A DNA stretch of 56,624 nt, taken from a virus. Both the position numbers and the translations under genes were made by a program. Positions 27,099-35,461 of the stretch are shown in pieces. The stretch lies in the IMG/VR virus record IMGVR_UViG_3300034062_004863, positions 1 through 56,624 of that record; one strand, given 5' to 3'. Position 1 is the first letter of the stretch. Every line of letters starts with the position of its first letter. The notes under the pieces were generated by a model, which had not been told where the DNA came from, did not search any database, and saw nothing but the letters and a program-made list of their open reading frames with translations.

Positions 27099-27822
27099 TT
27101 TAAAATTTGAACTTATTATAGCTTACTATAAAAGACCTAAAATTGTTTTAAATGCTTTAGAATCTATATTAAAATCCACATATGACAATTGGCATCTAAC
27201 ATTTGTTGATGATTCCGGTGACGATTCTTTTAAAGAGACCTTTTTAAATTATGGTTTTGATTCTTCTAAAATAACATATTCCCCAATATTAATGTCTGAT
27301 GACGAAAAAAATAATATAGGAGGTTCAATATTTGGTAAGTACGTTAACGACGCTATCCAAAATACCGATGCCGATATTATTATATTAATATGTGATGATG
27401 ACGCAATATTTCCTGATTATATGGAAAATCTTAATAAATTTTATACTAAAAATCCTGATAAAATGTGGGGGTATTGTCATGTTGAATTTTATAACCCTGA
27501 AATTGAACATTATACCCAATCAACCAAAACTAACGGAGACTCATCTTTAGGATTTTCAGATTTAAATGCTTTAACAATCCCAATAATGCCAGTTAATAAA
27601 ATTGATAGTTCTCAAATTTCTTTTAGAAAAACCGCATTTACTGATGGTAATGTTTGGTATCCACATCCGTATACCGTAAGTTTAGATGCCCACGTTTTTC
27701 GTAATATGTTTAAGGTTTGGGGATTATGTGAGTTCACAAATTGTTATGGACAATATAAAGGTTGGTTCGCAAATCAATTAGGGGTTAGAGTTAGAAAAAA
27801 AATAGGTACATTTATAAAATAA
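27091..27822 (+). CDS. GT2 glycosyltransferase, tandem copy 1
   Basis: 243 residues from ATG 27091, chosen to match the paralogue's MNNLKFEL start (27085 is also possible). GT2 motifs: ELIIAYYKRPKIVLNALES, FVDDSGDD, ILICDDDAIFPDYMENL as the metal site. C-terminal half SSQISFRKTAF and CYGQYKGWFANQLGVR. Its closest relative is the next gene, so it arose by tandem duplication. Confidence 0.82.
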   Translation: MNNLKFELIIAYYKRPKIVLNALESILKSTYDNWHLTFVDDSGDDSFKETFLNYGFDSSKITYSPILMSDDEKNNIGGSIFGKYVNDAIQNTDADIIILICDDDAIFPDYMENLNKFYTKNPDKMWGYCHVEFYNPEIEHYTQSTKTNGDSSLGFSDLNALTIPIMPVNKIDSSQISFRKTAFTDGNVWYPHPYTVSLDAHVFRNMFKVWGLCEFTNCYGQYKGWFANQLGVRVRKKIGTFIK

Positions 27823-27834
27823 TAAAAAATAAAT

Positions 27835-28566
27835 ATGAATAATTTAAAATTTGAACTAATAATCGCTTATTATAAAAGACCCAAAATTGTCTTAAACGCG
27901 TTAGAATCTATATTAAAATCTACATATGATAATTGGCATTTAACATTCGTTGATGATTCCGGTGACGATTCTTTTAAAGAAACTTTTATAAACTACGGGT
28001 TTACACCTTCTAAAATAACATACTCACCAATATTAATGTCAGATGATGAGAAAATTAAAATAGGTGGGTCAATATTTGGAAAGTACGTTAACGACGCAAT
28101 ACAAACCACAGATGCTGATATCATTATACTAATATGTGATGACGACGCATTGTTTCCGGATTGTATGGAAAACCTTAATAAATTTTATACCGAAAACCCT
28201 GATAAAATGTGGGGGTATTCTCATGTTAAATTCTTCAATCCCGAAAAACAACATTATTCAGAATCAACCGATGTACCAAGCGATAGAACATTTAACACAT
28301 CAAATTTAAATGATTACACATCACCAATTCAACCATCGTGTAGAGTTGATAGTTCTCAAGTATCTTTTAGAAAAAACGCTTTTACACAAACAAATTTATG
28401 GTACCCTTATCCACATACAAAAGATTTAGATAGAAATGTTTTTGAAAAATTATATAAAAAAATAGGACTATGTCATTTTACTAACTGCTACGGACAATAT
28501 AAAGGTTGGTTTGCAAATCAATTAGGTGTTAGAGCACGAACAGGTAAAGGAGATTTTATTAACTAA
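27835..28566 (+). CDS. GT2 glycosyltransferase, tandem copy 2
   Basis: 243 residues, the same length as the copy upstream and nearly identical for the first 50 residues (FELIIAYYKRPKIVLNALES, HLTFVDDSGDDSFKETF). Metal site ILICDDDALFPDCMENL. The region around residues 130-170 differs most (HYSESTDVPSDRTF against HYTQSTKTNGDSSLGF), where acceptor specificity is likely set. Same donor, different acceptor is a reasonable guess. Confidence 0.82.
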   Translation: MNNLKFELIIAYYKRPKIVLNALESILKSTYDNWHLTFVDDSGDDSFKETFINYGFTPSKITYSPILMSDDEKIKIGGSIFGKYVNDAIQTTDADIIILICDDDALFPDCMENLNKFYTENPDKMWGYSHVKFFNPEKQHYSESTDVPSDRTFNTSNLNDYTSPIQPSCRVDSSQVSFRKNAFTQTNLWYPYPHTKDLDRNVFEKLYKKIGLCHFTNCYGQYKGWFANQLGVRARTGKGDFIN

Positions 28567-28584
28567 ACAACTAAAATAATTTAA

Positions 28585-29331
28585 ATGGCTACATACAGCA
28601 AATCAAAGAACGCTAAACCTACCCCTACTCCGGAAACTACAAGTAAACCGGTTAATAAGAAAGAATTAATTAACCAAATTATTAAAAGAAAAACTAAAGA
28701 AAAGTTTTTAACCAACAATCAAAAAAAATATTATGATACTTTAATTGACAGTGAAATCACTGTTTGTTCCGGACCTGCGGGTGTTGGTAAAAGTTATATT
28801 ACAATGAAAGCCGCGATTGACTTACTCGCTGACCCTGAAACACCATATGAAAAAATTATTATTGTTAGACCCGCTGTTGAAGCTGAAGAAAAATTAGGTT
28901 CACTACCAGGTAATGTTGAAGAAAAATTAGACCCATACATTTTCCCATCATATTATTTATTAAATAAAATTATTGGGAAAGAATCTAGAGAAAAATTAAA
29001 AGAAATCGATGTTATTGAAGTATTTGCCTTGGCATTTATGAGAGGTATGAACATTGATAATTCTATTTTAATTTTTGAAGAGGGTCAAAATGCCACCCCA
29101 AGTCAAATGAAATTACTTTTAACTAGAATTGGGTTTAACAGTAAATTCTTTATATCCGGTGATGTAGAACAATCAGACAAATATAAAAATAAAACTCATA
29201 GTGGTTTATGGGACGCAATTGAAAAATTTAGAGATAGTGAATATATATCAATTTTTGAATTTAAAGATAAAAAAGATATCGTTAGAAATCCGTTGATTAG
29301 TAGAATATTAGACAAGTACGAAGAAAACTAA
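28585..29331 (+). CDS. phoH: PhoH-like P-loop ATPase
   Basis: A 248-residue PhoH family protein. Walker A is CSGPAGVGKS (G63-S70). IVRPAVEAEEKLGSLPGN is the family signature. Walker B is ILIFEEGQNATPSQMK, where the usual DEAQN is EEGQN (E165, E166). SGDVEQSD is the sensor region. The Pro/Thr/Lys-rich N-terminus (1-38) is likely flexible. PhoH-like genes are very common in large phages; the role is unresolved and may involve RNA or phosphate-stress metabolism. It ends the unit before the terminator at 29351. Confidence 0.88.
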   Translation: MATYSKSKNAKPTPTPETTSKPVNKKELINQIIKRKTKEKFLTNNQKKYYDTLIDSEITVCSGPAGVGKSYITMKAAIDLLADPETPYEKIIIVRPAVEAEEKLGSLPGNVEEKLDPYIFPSYYLLNKIIGKESREKLKEIDVIEVFALAFMRGMNIDNSILIFEEGQNATPSQMKLLLTRIGFNSKFFISGDVEQSDKYKNKTHSGLWDAIEKFRDSEYISIFEFKDKKDIVRNPLISRILDKYEEN

Positions 29332-29350
29332 TTTTAATATATTTTATTAT

Positions 29351-29393
29351 AAAAGATAGGTAAACACAATTTAGTTTACTTATCTTTTTTTTT
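29351..29393 (+). terminator. Rho-independent terminator after phoH
   Basis: AAAGATAGGTAAAC pairs with GTTTACTTATCTTT (one G-U) around an 8-nt loop, followed by a run of T. It lies 19 nt past the phoH stop. Confidence 0.8.
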
Positions 29394-29410
29394 ATATAAC
29401 TTTTGTTGAT

Positions 29411-30013
29411 ATGAGAATTGGTATAGAAATTAATGGAGTGTTAAGAGATACTTTAGGAAAAATTGAACAAACTTATCAGAAATTTTTAATCGATAAAACT
29501 GATGGTATTGAAGACGACGAGTCATTTGAATATAAAATGACCTACCCGATAAATAGTTTAACATTAAACGACCATTTTTCATTTCCGGATGATGATGAAT
29601 TATATTCATTTTTATATGAAGAATTTGCTATGGAAATTTTTGGTCACGCACAATCCTCAGAATATAATACATTTATTGATTTAAACGAAATTTATATATC
29701 TTTAAGAGATAATCACGATTTATTAATTGTTTCGGATGAAATAGGAAAATCAAAACCCGCATCATTATTCTTTTTATCAAAATTTGGATGTCAATTAGAA
29801 AAAGTAAAATTTTATAGTAATTCAACAATTAATTCAATGTGGGATGAATTAGATATTTTACTTACATCCAATCCAGCCTTATTATTGGATTATCCGTCAG
29901 ATAAAATATTAATAAAATATGAAACGGATTATAATGAGAATATTACCACAATCCATTCTATAAAATCTATAAAAGAATTGGATGATAAATTAAAACAAAT
30001 TTTAGAATGTTAA
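29411..30013 (+). CDS. Degenerate HAD-like protein
   Basis: A 200-residue protein with a HAD-type core: N-terminal strand RIGIEINGVLRD where active enzymes have DxDGVL, LLIVSDEIGKSKPAS for motifs II/III and DELDILLTSNPALL for motif IV. The nucleophile and acid/base Asp residues are Glu6 and Asn8, so phosphatase activity is unlikely. It may have been recruited as a binding or regulatory protein. It overlaps the next gene by 7 bp. Confidence 0.6.
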   Translation: MRIGIEINGVLRDTLGKIEQTYQKFLIDKTDGIEDDESFEYKMTYPINSLTLNDHFSFPDDDELYSFLYEEFAMEIFGHAQSSEYNTFIDLNEIYISLRDNHDLLIVSDEIGKSKPASLFFLSKFGCQLEKVKFYSNSTINSMWDELDILLTSNPALLLDYPSDKILIKYETDYNENITTIHSIKSIKELDDKLKQILEC

Positions 30014-30285
30014 AAGTATTAGGAGAAAACTATTATGTAGATTTGGATAAAATTGACGATTATGTTCAAATAAAAGCAAAAAAAACCGTCACGTCAGGTG
30101 ACACTGAAGGGACTACCATAAGTATAATTAAATACGAAACAATTAAATTAATGTTAGAGATAGTTATGGATGAACCTGAAGAAATTGATGAGCAATTAGG
30201 GGCTAAAGGTACTAACAACTTATCAATCCCATTTAAACTAGCGTTTAATACTCTATTGTATAAAAAATTAATAAATAAAATATAA
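30007..30285 (+). CDS. Small protein, function unknown
   Basis: 92 residues, acidic centre (MDEPEEIDEQLG), no recognised domain. It overlaps the HAD-like gene by 7 bp and ends 5 bp before the next glycosyltransferase. Confidence 0.6.
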   Translation: MLKVLGENYYVDLDKIDDYVQIKAKKTVTSGDTEGTTISIIKYETIKLMLEIVMDEPEEIDEQLGAKGTNNLSIPFKLAFNTLLYKKLINKI

Positions 30286-30290
30286 TAAAC

Positions 30291-31352
30291 ATGACACAAG
30301 AACAAATTACAAAATTAGAACAGTCGATTCAAAACATGAAAGATAAAAAGTCAAGGATTTATCTTTTAGTTCAAGACACTAAAGGTAATGCAAAAGCTTC
30401 AGTCGCTTACATATACGAGTTAGGTATGGCATTATTAAAAAATGGATACAACCCAATTATCTTACACGAAACACCTGATTATACTGGAGTTGGTGAATGG
30501 TTAGGTGAGGATTATATGACATTACCACATAAAACAATTGAAGGCCAAAATTTAGAAATTGCACCTGAAGATTTAATTGTTATCCCTGAATTATACGGGT
30601 TTGTGATGAGTCAAATTTCAAAATTACCTTGTGGTAAAATTGTATTGTCTCAAGCCCATGACCATATCTTGGAAACATTACAACCAGGCCAGACATGGTC
30701 ACAATTAGGGTTTTATAAATGTATAACAACTTCTGAAGCTCAAAAAGAATATATCGAGAATATTATGAGAGGTATTTCGATAGATGTTTTAAAACCATTT
30801 ATTTCTGATAAATTTAAACCACATACTTTACCATCAAAACCTATTATTGCAATTCATGCTAGAGAACAAAGAGAAGCCCTTAACATGATTAAAAGTTTTT
30901 ACATTAAATTTCCTCAATACAGATGGATAACTTTTAGAGACATGAGAGGACTATCTATTGATGAGTTTGCAAGTGCTATGAAAGATTGTTTCTTATCTGT
31001 TTGGATTGATGAAACAAGCTCTTATGGTACATTCCCATTGGAATCTATGAAATGTAAAATACCTGTAGTTGGTTTAGTACCAAATTTAGTTCCTGAATGG
31101 ATGAATGAAGACAATGGTGTTTGGGTTAACAATAAAATCCAAATGGTTGATTTTGTCGCGGACTTTTTACAAAATTGGTTGGAAGACAGTATTAATGAAA
31201 ATTTAGAAACTGAAATTATTAAAACTGCAGAAAATTTAAGTACTAAAGAAGATTTTGAAAAAATTTCATTAAACTTATTTGAAGGATATCTAACTAAAAG
31301 ATTGGAATCATTTGAAGAACAATTAAATAAACTACAAACAATAGAAGAATAA
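30291..31352 (+). CDS. GT-B-type putative glycosyltransferase
   Basis: A 353-residue protein. It has an N-terminal coiled segment (1-20), a Rossmann-like domain (YLLVQDTKGNAKASVAYIYELG), then PIIAIHAREQREALNMIKSFY and TSSYGTFPLESMKCKIPVVGLVP, where GT4/GT-B enzymes hold the nucleotide sugar (P-E-S-M-K-C in place of E-x7-E). It lies 1 bp before the next GT2 gene. Probably cytoplasmic. Confidence 0.65.
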   Translation: MTQEQITKLEQSIQNMKDKKSRIYLLVQDTKGNAKASVAYIYELGMALLKNGYNPIILHETPDYTGVGEWLGEDYMTLPHKTIEGQNLEIAPEDLIVIPELYGFVMSQISKLPCGKIVLSQAHDHILETLQPGQTWSQLGFYKCITTSEAQKEYIENIMRGISIDVLKPFISDKFKPHTLPSKPIIAIHAREQREALNMIKSFYIKFPQYRWITFRDMRGLSIDEFASAMKDCFLSVWIDETSSYGTFPLESMKCKIPVVGLVPNLVPEWMNEDNGVWVNNKIQMVDFVADFLQNWLEDSINENLETEIIKTAENLSTKEDFEKISLNLFEGYLTKRLESFEEQLNKLQTIEE

Positions 31353-31353
31353 T

Positions 31354-32160
31354 ATGGAAAATTACTTTGACGTATCAGTTATATTACCGATTAAATCGGC
31401 AACCGCACCATTTTTTGAAGATTACTTTAAGAAATGTATTGAATCATTAAATAATCAAAAATTAAAAATTAATGAATTAGTTATTGTTCACACAAATGAA
31501 ATACCTTTAGTTGAACTTTTAAAAGATTACGATTTTGGTGACTTAAATGTAGTTAAATTAGAATGGGAAAAAGAACCTAATTACGCGGCACAAGTTAATC
31601 ACGGTGTTAGAAATTCAAAATCTGAATGGGTTTCATTATTTGAATTTGATGATGAATATTCTAACATATGGTTTAAGAATGTTGACATCTACTCAAAAGC
31701 ATACCCTAATATGGATGCGTTTTTACCAATCGTTGTTGATACAGACCAACAAGGTAAATTTGCCGGGTTTACTAATGAAGCAACTTTCGCGGCAAACTTT
31801 ACTCCGGAAATGGGTGTATTAACTCACGATACTTTATTAGATTATCAAAACTTCCAATCATCAGGAATGGTAATCAAAAAATCAAAATTTGTTGATTATG
31901 GATTAATCAAACCTTCGTTTAAATTAACGTTTGGGTATGAATTATTTTTACGATTAACACATAATTCAATTAACATTATGTCTATCCCAAGAATTGGTTA
32001 TAAACATACTAATTTAAGAGATGGGTCAATCTTTTGGAATTACAAAAATGGTAGAGATGTCTTAACTCCGGAAGAAGTTAAATTTTGGATTGAGTCCGCA
32101 AAAAAAGAATATTTTTTCATTAATGACAGAGCGATAAAATTTGAATCTCAAGAAGTTTAA
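31354..32160 (+). CDS. GT2-like glycosyltransferase
   Basis: A 268-residue GT-A protein: VSVILPIKSATAPFFEDYFK at the start, LVIVHTNE, NYAAQVNHGVRNSKSEW, metal site FEFDDEYSN. It is last of the glycosyltransferases and its stop overlaps the sigma-factor start (TAATG), joining the cassette to the late-regulation gene. Confidence 0.75.
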   Translation: MENYFDVSVILPIKSATAPFFEDYFKKCIESLNNQKLKINELVIVHTNEIPLVELLKDYDFGDLNVVKLEWEKEPNYAAQVNHGVRNSKSEWVSLFEFDDEYSNIWFKNVDIYSKAYPNMDAFLPIVVDTDQQGKFAGFTNEATFAANFTPEMGVLTHDTLLDYQNFQSSGMVIKKSKFVDYGLIKPSFKLTFGYELFLRLTHNSINIMSIPRIGYKHTNLRDGSIFWNYKNGRDVLTPEEVKFWIESAKKEYFFINDRAIKFESQEV

Positions 32161-32909
32161 TGACTGAAAATATTAATTTAACAGGGGATACAAATGTTGA
32201 GTTAAAAAAGAAAGGTAGAAAACCAACCCAATTAAATTATTTTGATGTCCGAGAAGAAATGGCGGTAATAAGATTTTTAGAGTCCACGTCTTACGAAGAA
32301 AAAAATAAAATATACAATGAGTTTTTAAAAAAACCTTTAGACAAAATGATATCTTCAATCATACGAAGATACAAATTATATAGAAAAGACATGGATTTCA
32401 CTGATATACATGTAGATACTCACTCGTTTTTAATGACAAAGATAGATAAGTTTAAACCTTCTAGAGAAAAGAAGGCTTATTCTTATTTTGGTACAATATG
32501 TAAAAACTATTTAATGGGTCAAATCATTAAAGACCAAAAAGAAACAAATAGAAAAATATCTTATGAAGATATTTCAACTAATTTGGAGAATAATGAAAAT
32601 TTTTCCTATTACATAGAAAATGACGGACTAGATTCTGAAAAAGTAATTAAACACTTTTTAATTGAATTAGACAGATTCATTAAAGAAGAAAATTTATCAG
32701 AAAATGAAATTAAATTAGGACACGCACTTTACGACATTTTTGAAAATTATGACTCGATATTTATTGGTAACGATAATAACAAGTTTAATAAAAATATTAT
32801 TTTATTGTCTTTAAGAGAAATGACCAATCTTTCAACTAAAGAAATTAGGGGTTCAATGAGAAAATACAAAAATATGTATTACTCATTGATTCAACAGATG
32901 GTTAATTAA
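32160..32909 (+). CDS. Putative late-transcription sigma factor (T4 gp55-like)
   Basis: A 249-residue protein, small and basic. The segment HSFLMTKIDKFKPS followed by KAYSYFGTICKNYLMGQI resembles sigma region 2, the part that binds the -10 element in divergent phage sigmas such as T4 gp55 (185 residues). The C-terminal half (LSENEIKLGHALYDIF, LREMTNLSTKEIRGSMRK) looks like a helix-turn-helix. It would direct host RNA polymerase to late promoters. The gene is the first step from the cassette into the tail genes. Assignment rests on local motif similarity. Confidence 0.6.
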   Translation: MTENINLTGDTNVELKKKGRKPTQLNYFDVREEMAVIRFLESTSYEEKNKIYNEFLKKPLDKMISSIIRRYKLYRKDMDFTDIHVDTHSFLMTKIDKFKPSREKKAYSYFGTICKNYLMGQIIKDQKETNRKISYEDISTNLENNENFSYYIENDGLDSEKVIKHFLIELDRFIKEENLSENEIKLGHALYDIFENYDSIFIGNDNNKFNKNIILLSLREMTNLSTKEIRGSMRKYKNMYYSLIQQMVN

Positions 32910-32925
32910 AAAATAATAAATTAAA

Positions 32926-32933
32926 TATTTATA
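32926..32933 (+). promoter_or_regulatory. TATTTATA box close to the start codon
   Basis: AAATATTTATAATTATG: the box ends only 3 nt before the ATG at 32937. Either transcription gives a leaderless message or this copy is not a promoter. Confidence 0.25.
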
Positions 32934-32936
32934 ATT

Positions 32937-33317
32937 ATGGCAAGACCGACAAAAAAAGAAATTAATTTAAGTAAAGAATCAATGTTATCATTGATGCAGG
33001 AAATCTACAATGAACTTGTGGAACAAAGAAGTACTGCTATTAGAATTCAAAACAAAATGTTAACAATGATGAAAGGTCCTGAAGATATGACTTTAATTGG
33101 TCCGGTGATTGAAAAACAACAAAAAATTATTAATGATTGTGTTGAAAAAAAATTAACCCTATCTAAACTACAATCAAGTATGTGGGAAAAAACAAACAAC
33201 AATGATGATGGTGGAGGATTTTCTATTACTGATTTAGGAGTTGACGACGCAATGCTTAAAACTTTAATTGAGAAAGACGCGTCTAAATCAGAGGGTTCTT
33301 ATAAAATGAAAAAATAA
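32937..33317 (+). CDS. Helical protein of the tail/baseplate module, function unknown
   Basis: 126 residues, basic N-terminus (MARPTKKEINLS) and a coiled-coil-like middle (QEIYNELVEQRSTAIRIQNK). No family recognised. It precedes the 637-residue structural gene by 6 bp. Confidence 0.6.
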   Translation: MARPTKKEINLSKESMLSLMQEIYNELVEQRSTAIRIQNKMLTMMKGPEDMTLIGPVIEKQQKIINDCVEKKLTLSKLQSSMWEKTNNNDDGGGFSITDLGVDDAMLKTLIEKDASKSEGSYKMKK

Positions 33318-33323
33318 TTTGTT

Positions 33324-35237
33324 ATGGCGTCATTAGATTTAGGTGTTGATTATAAAAAAATACAAGACAAGGTTACTGCTACCAGAAATTATAATGAGTT
33401 AAAAACTCAATATGATGATACTAGAAAACAAGCCGGTGAAGCTTTTGAACAGAAAAAAGCCGCTGTTACAGGTCAACTTGGTAAAATCAAGGAACAAACT
33501 AAACGTTATCAAAAAGAAATAAAAAATCAATTTGAACAACTTTTAGATTTAGCAAACACTACCGGAGGAAAAGGGAGCGGTTCTCCAAGTTATATTAAAA
33601 GATTATTAATCACCGCTCTTAAAAATATTGAACCTAAACTTTCTCAAATAGCTTTAGAAGAATCAATAAACGCGGTTGGTTGTGACCAACAACAAGAATA
33701 TAATGGTAGTTCTACATATTATATTAAAGTAAAATCAGTTGATTTATTAAATATTTTAACTTTAGACCCGAAAACTGAAGGTAAACCTTTATATGAAAAA
33801 GACCCAATATTAGTTCAGAATTATCCATTTTCAATGAATAAAGAATTATATCAATTGATTCAAACGGGTCAACCATATTCTGTGGATAATGGTCAAAATT
33901 ACATAGGTCAATCAGGTCAAGATTTATTTGATATCCAATACGTTAATTTAAACGCAAACAATGAAACCGGTCCTTGGTTTAAAGTTACATTATCAGATAG
34001 AGTTAATGGTGTTAATAAAGTTGGGACATTTCTAGTTGATTATTATAAAACAATTAAAATTACCGAACCAACCAATATGATAGCGTCAATAATGGAATCG
34101 TTAAGTGGTGCAGTATCAATGAGTGTTGGTGCCGGTGTAGGTCAAGTTGAAGACCAAAGTAAATTTGATATATTAATTCAACGAATTCTTGGATTATGTT
34201 TTGATAATAGAAGTGAAATTGATGTTAGCGGTATTGCTAAAGTACCTGAACTTGATGGTGTTGACGAAACGTTTTTTGAATTTACTGATATTGATTTAAG
34301 AAAAATAGACCAAAGAGTAACTAATATTAAAAATAAAGTAATAGAATTAGAAGAGTGTGATAATATATTATTACCTGTTGATTATCCGGCAGTTATCGCT
34401 CAAATTAATAATTTAAATTTAATTGATAATAATAGTGACTTTATAAACGCTGCGGATAATTTAACTCAAGTATTAGCAGATAACCCTCAATGGGGTGCGG
34501 GTATTCAAACCAATGCTCAAGCGGCCCTAAATTTTAATTTTATTAAATTAATCGCTCAAGGTATTGCGGGAGCATTTTTAACACCTAAAATATTACTACC
34601 AATATACGTAATGTTAAAAGCTATAGGTCAAGAAACAACCGACGCAATAAAAGGATTTGTTGATTTTGTAAAACAATTTAAAAAATTCGCAATAAATTTT
34701 ATTTCTAAAATAGGTGCATTATTTGTTCAAGAATTATTTGAATTAATTAAAAGAGATATTTTATTATTAATTCAAAGAGTTATAAGTGATATTGTTAAAG
34801 AAAAAATTGATAAAAGAATTTCAATGATTTTAAAACTTATTCAGTTATTGTTAATTGTTGCTTCTTTTATAAGTGATTGGAGGAAGTGTAAAAGTGTCGT
34901 TGATGAATTACTGGCCCTATTAGATTTAATAACAAGTAGTTTAGGTTTTGGTAGTCAAATCCCTTTACCATTATTATTCGCGTCACAACTATTAGACGGG
35001 TATTCCGAATCAAGAGCTTTTGTTGGGGCTATTGAAGAATTCCAAAAAAGCGGTATCCCAACGGGAGCATTACCTGATGGTAGTCCTAATTTAGATATTT
35101 TAGGTAAATTTGGACAAATGAAGGCTATGGCAAGAGAAGATTCCGATAATAATAAAGTTCAACTTGCTATCGGCCCATTAACTATAACTCCAGCCGGTTT
35201 AACAGTACCTTCGAGTGCTTTTGGTAAAAAATTATAA
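33324..35237 (+). CDS. Large tail/baseplate structural protein
   Basis: A 637-residue protein. The N-terminal 80 residues are coiled coil (KKIQDKVTATRNYNELKTQYD...). A beta-rich middle (about 110-260) follows, then a long hydrophobic helical region (about 410-540) with segments such as IAQGIAGAFLTPKILLPIYV and ILKLIQLLLIVASFISDW. The C-terminus is Gly/Pro/Thr-rich. Hydrophobic helices plus coiled coil in a baseplate neighbourhood could mean a membrane-contacting tail component. No T4 counterpart was recognised. Confidence 0.6.
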   Translation: MASLDLGVDYKKIQDKVTATRNYNELKTQYDDTRKQAGEAFEQKKAAVTGQLGKIKEQTKRYQKEIKNQFEQLLDLANTTGGKGSGSPSYIKRLLITALKNIEPKLSQIALEESINAVGCDQQQEYNGSSTYYIKVKSVDLLNILTLDPKTEGKPLYEKDPILVQNYPFSMNKELYQLIQTGQPYSVDNGQNYIGQSGQDLFDIQYVNLNANNETGPWFKVTLSDRVNGVNKVGTFLVDYYKTIKITEPTNMIASIMESLSGAVSMSVGAGVGQVEDQSKFDILIQRILGLCFDNRSEIDVSGIAKVPELDGVDETFFEFTDIDLRKIDQRVTNIKNKVIELEECDNILLPVDYPAVIAQINNLNLIDNNSDFINAADNLTQVLADNPQWGAGIQTNAQAALNFNFIKLIAQGIAGAFLTPKILLPIYVMLKAIGQETTDAIKGFVDFVKQFKKFAINFISKIGALFVQELFELIKRDILLLIQRVISDIVKEKIDKRISMILKLIQLLLIVASFISDWRKCKSVVDELLALLDLITSSLGFGSQIPLPLLFASQLLDGYSESRAFVGAIEEFQKSGIPTGALPDGSPNLDILGKFGQMKAMAREDSDNNKVQLAIGPLTITPAGLTVPSSAFGKKL

Positions 35238-35239
35238 TT

Positions 35240-35461
35240 ATGAATAATATTGAGAAATCCGAAAAAACAAAAAATATAATTAAAGATTATAAAAATTCAT
35301 CAAACAAAGATTTATCGTTTGCTATGGATTTTATTCAAGAAGATTTTAAGTTAACTAAAGAATCATTAATAAATTTAACACATCATTTAGATAAATTAGA
35401 ATTAACTTATAATACAATATTAAAAGAGTATCAGTCAAGAACAAAGAAAAATGGTCAATAA
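35240..35461 (+). CDS. Small helical protein, function unknown
   Basis: 73 residues, almost all predicted helix ([20 protein letters not shown]), 2 bp after the previous stop. Its last 11 bp overlap the start of the OB-fold hub gene. Confidence 0.55.
   Translation: MNNIEKSEKTKNIIKDYKNSSNKDLSFAMDFIQEDFKLTKESLINLTHHLDKLELTYNTILKEYQSRTKKNGQ

Noticed and set aside
29385-29407. TATAACTTTTG before the HAD-like gene as a promoter
   Set aside because: The spacing to the ATG is too short and no -33 TTTG is positioned for it.
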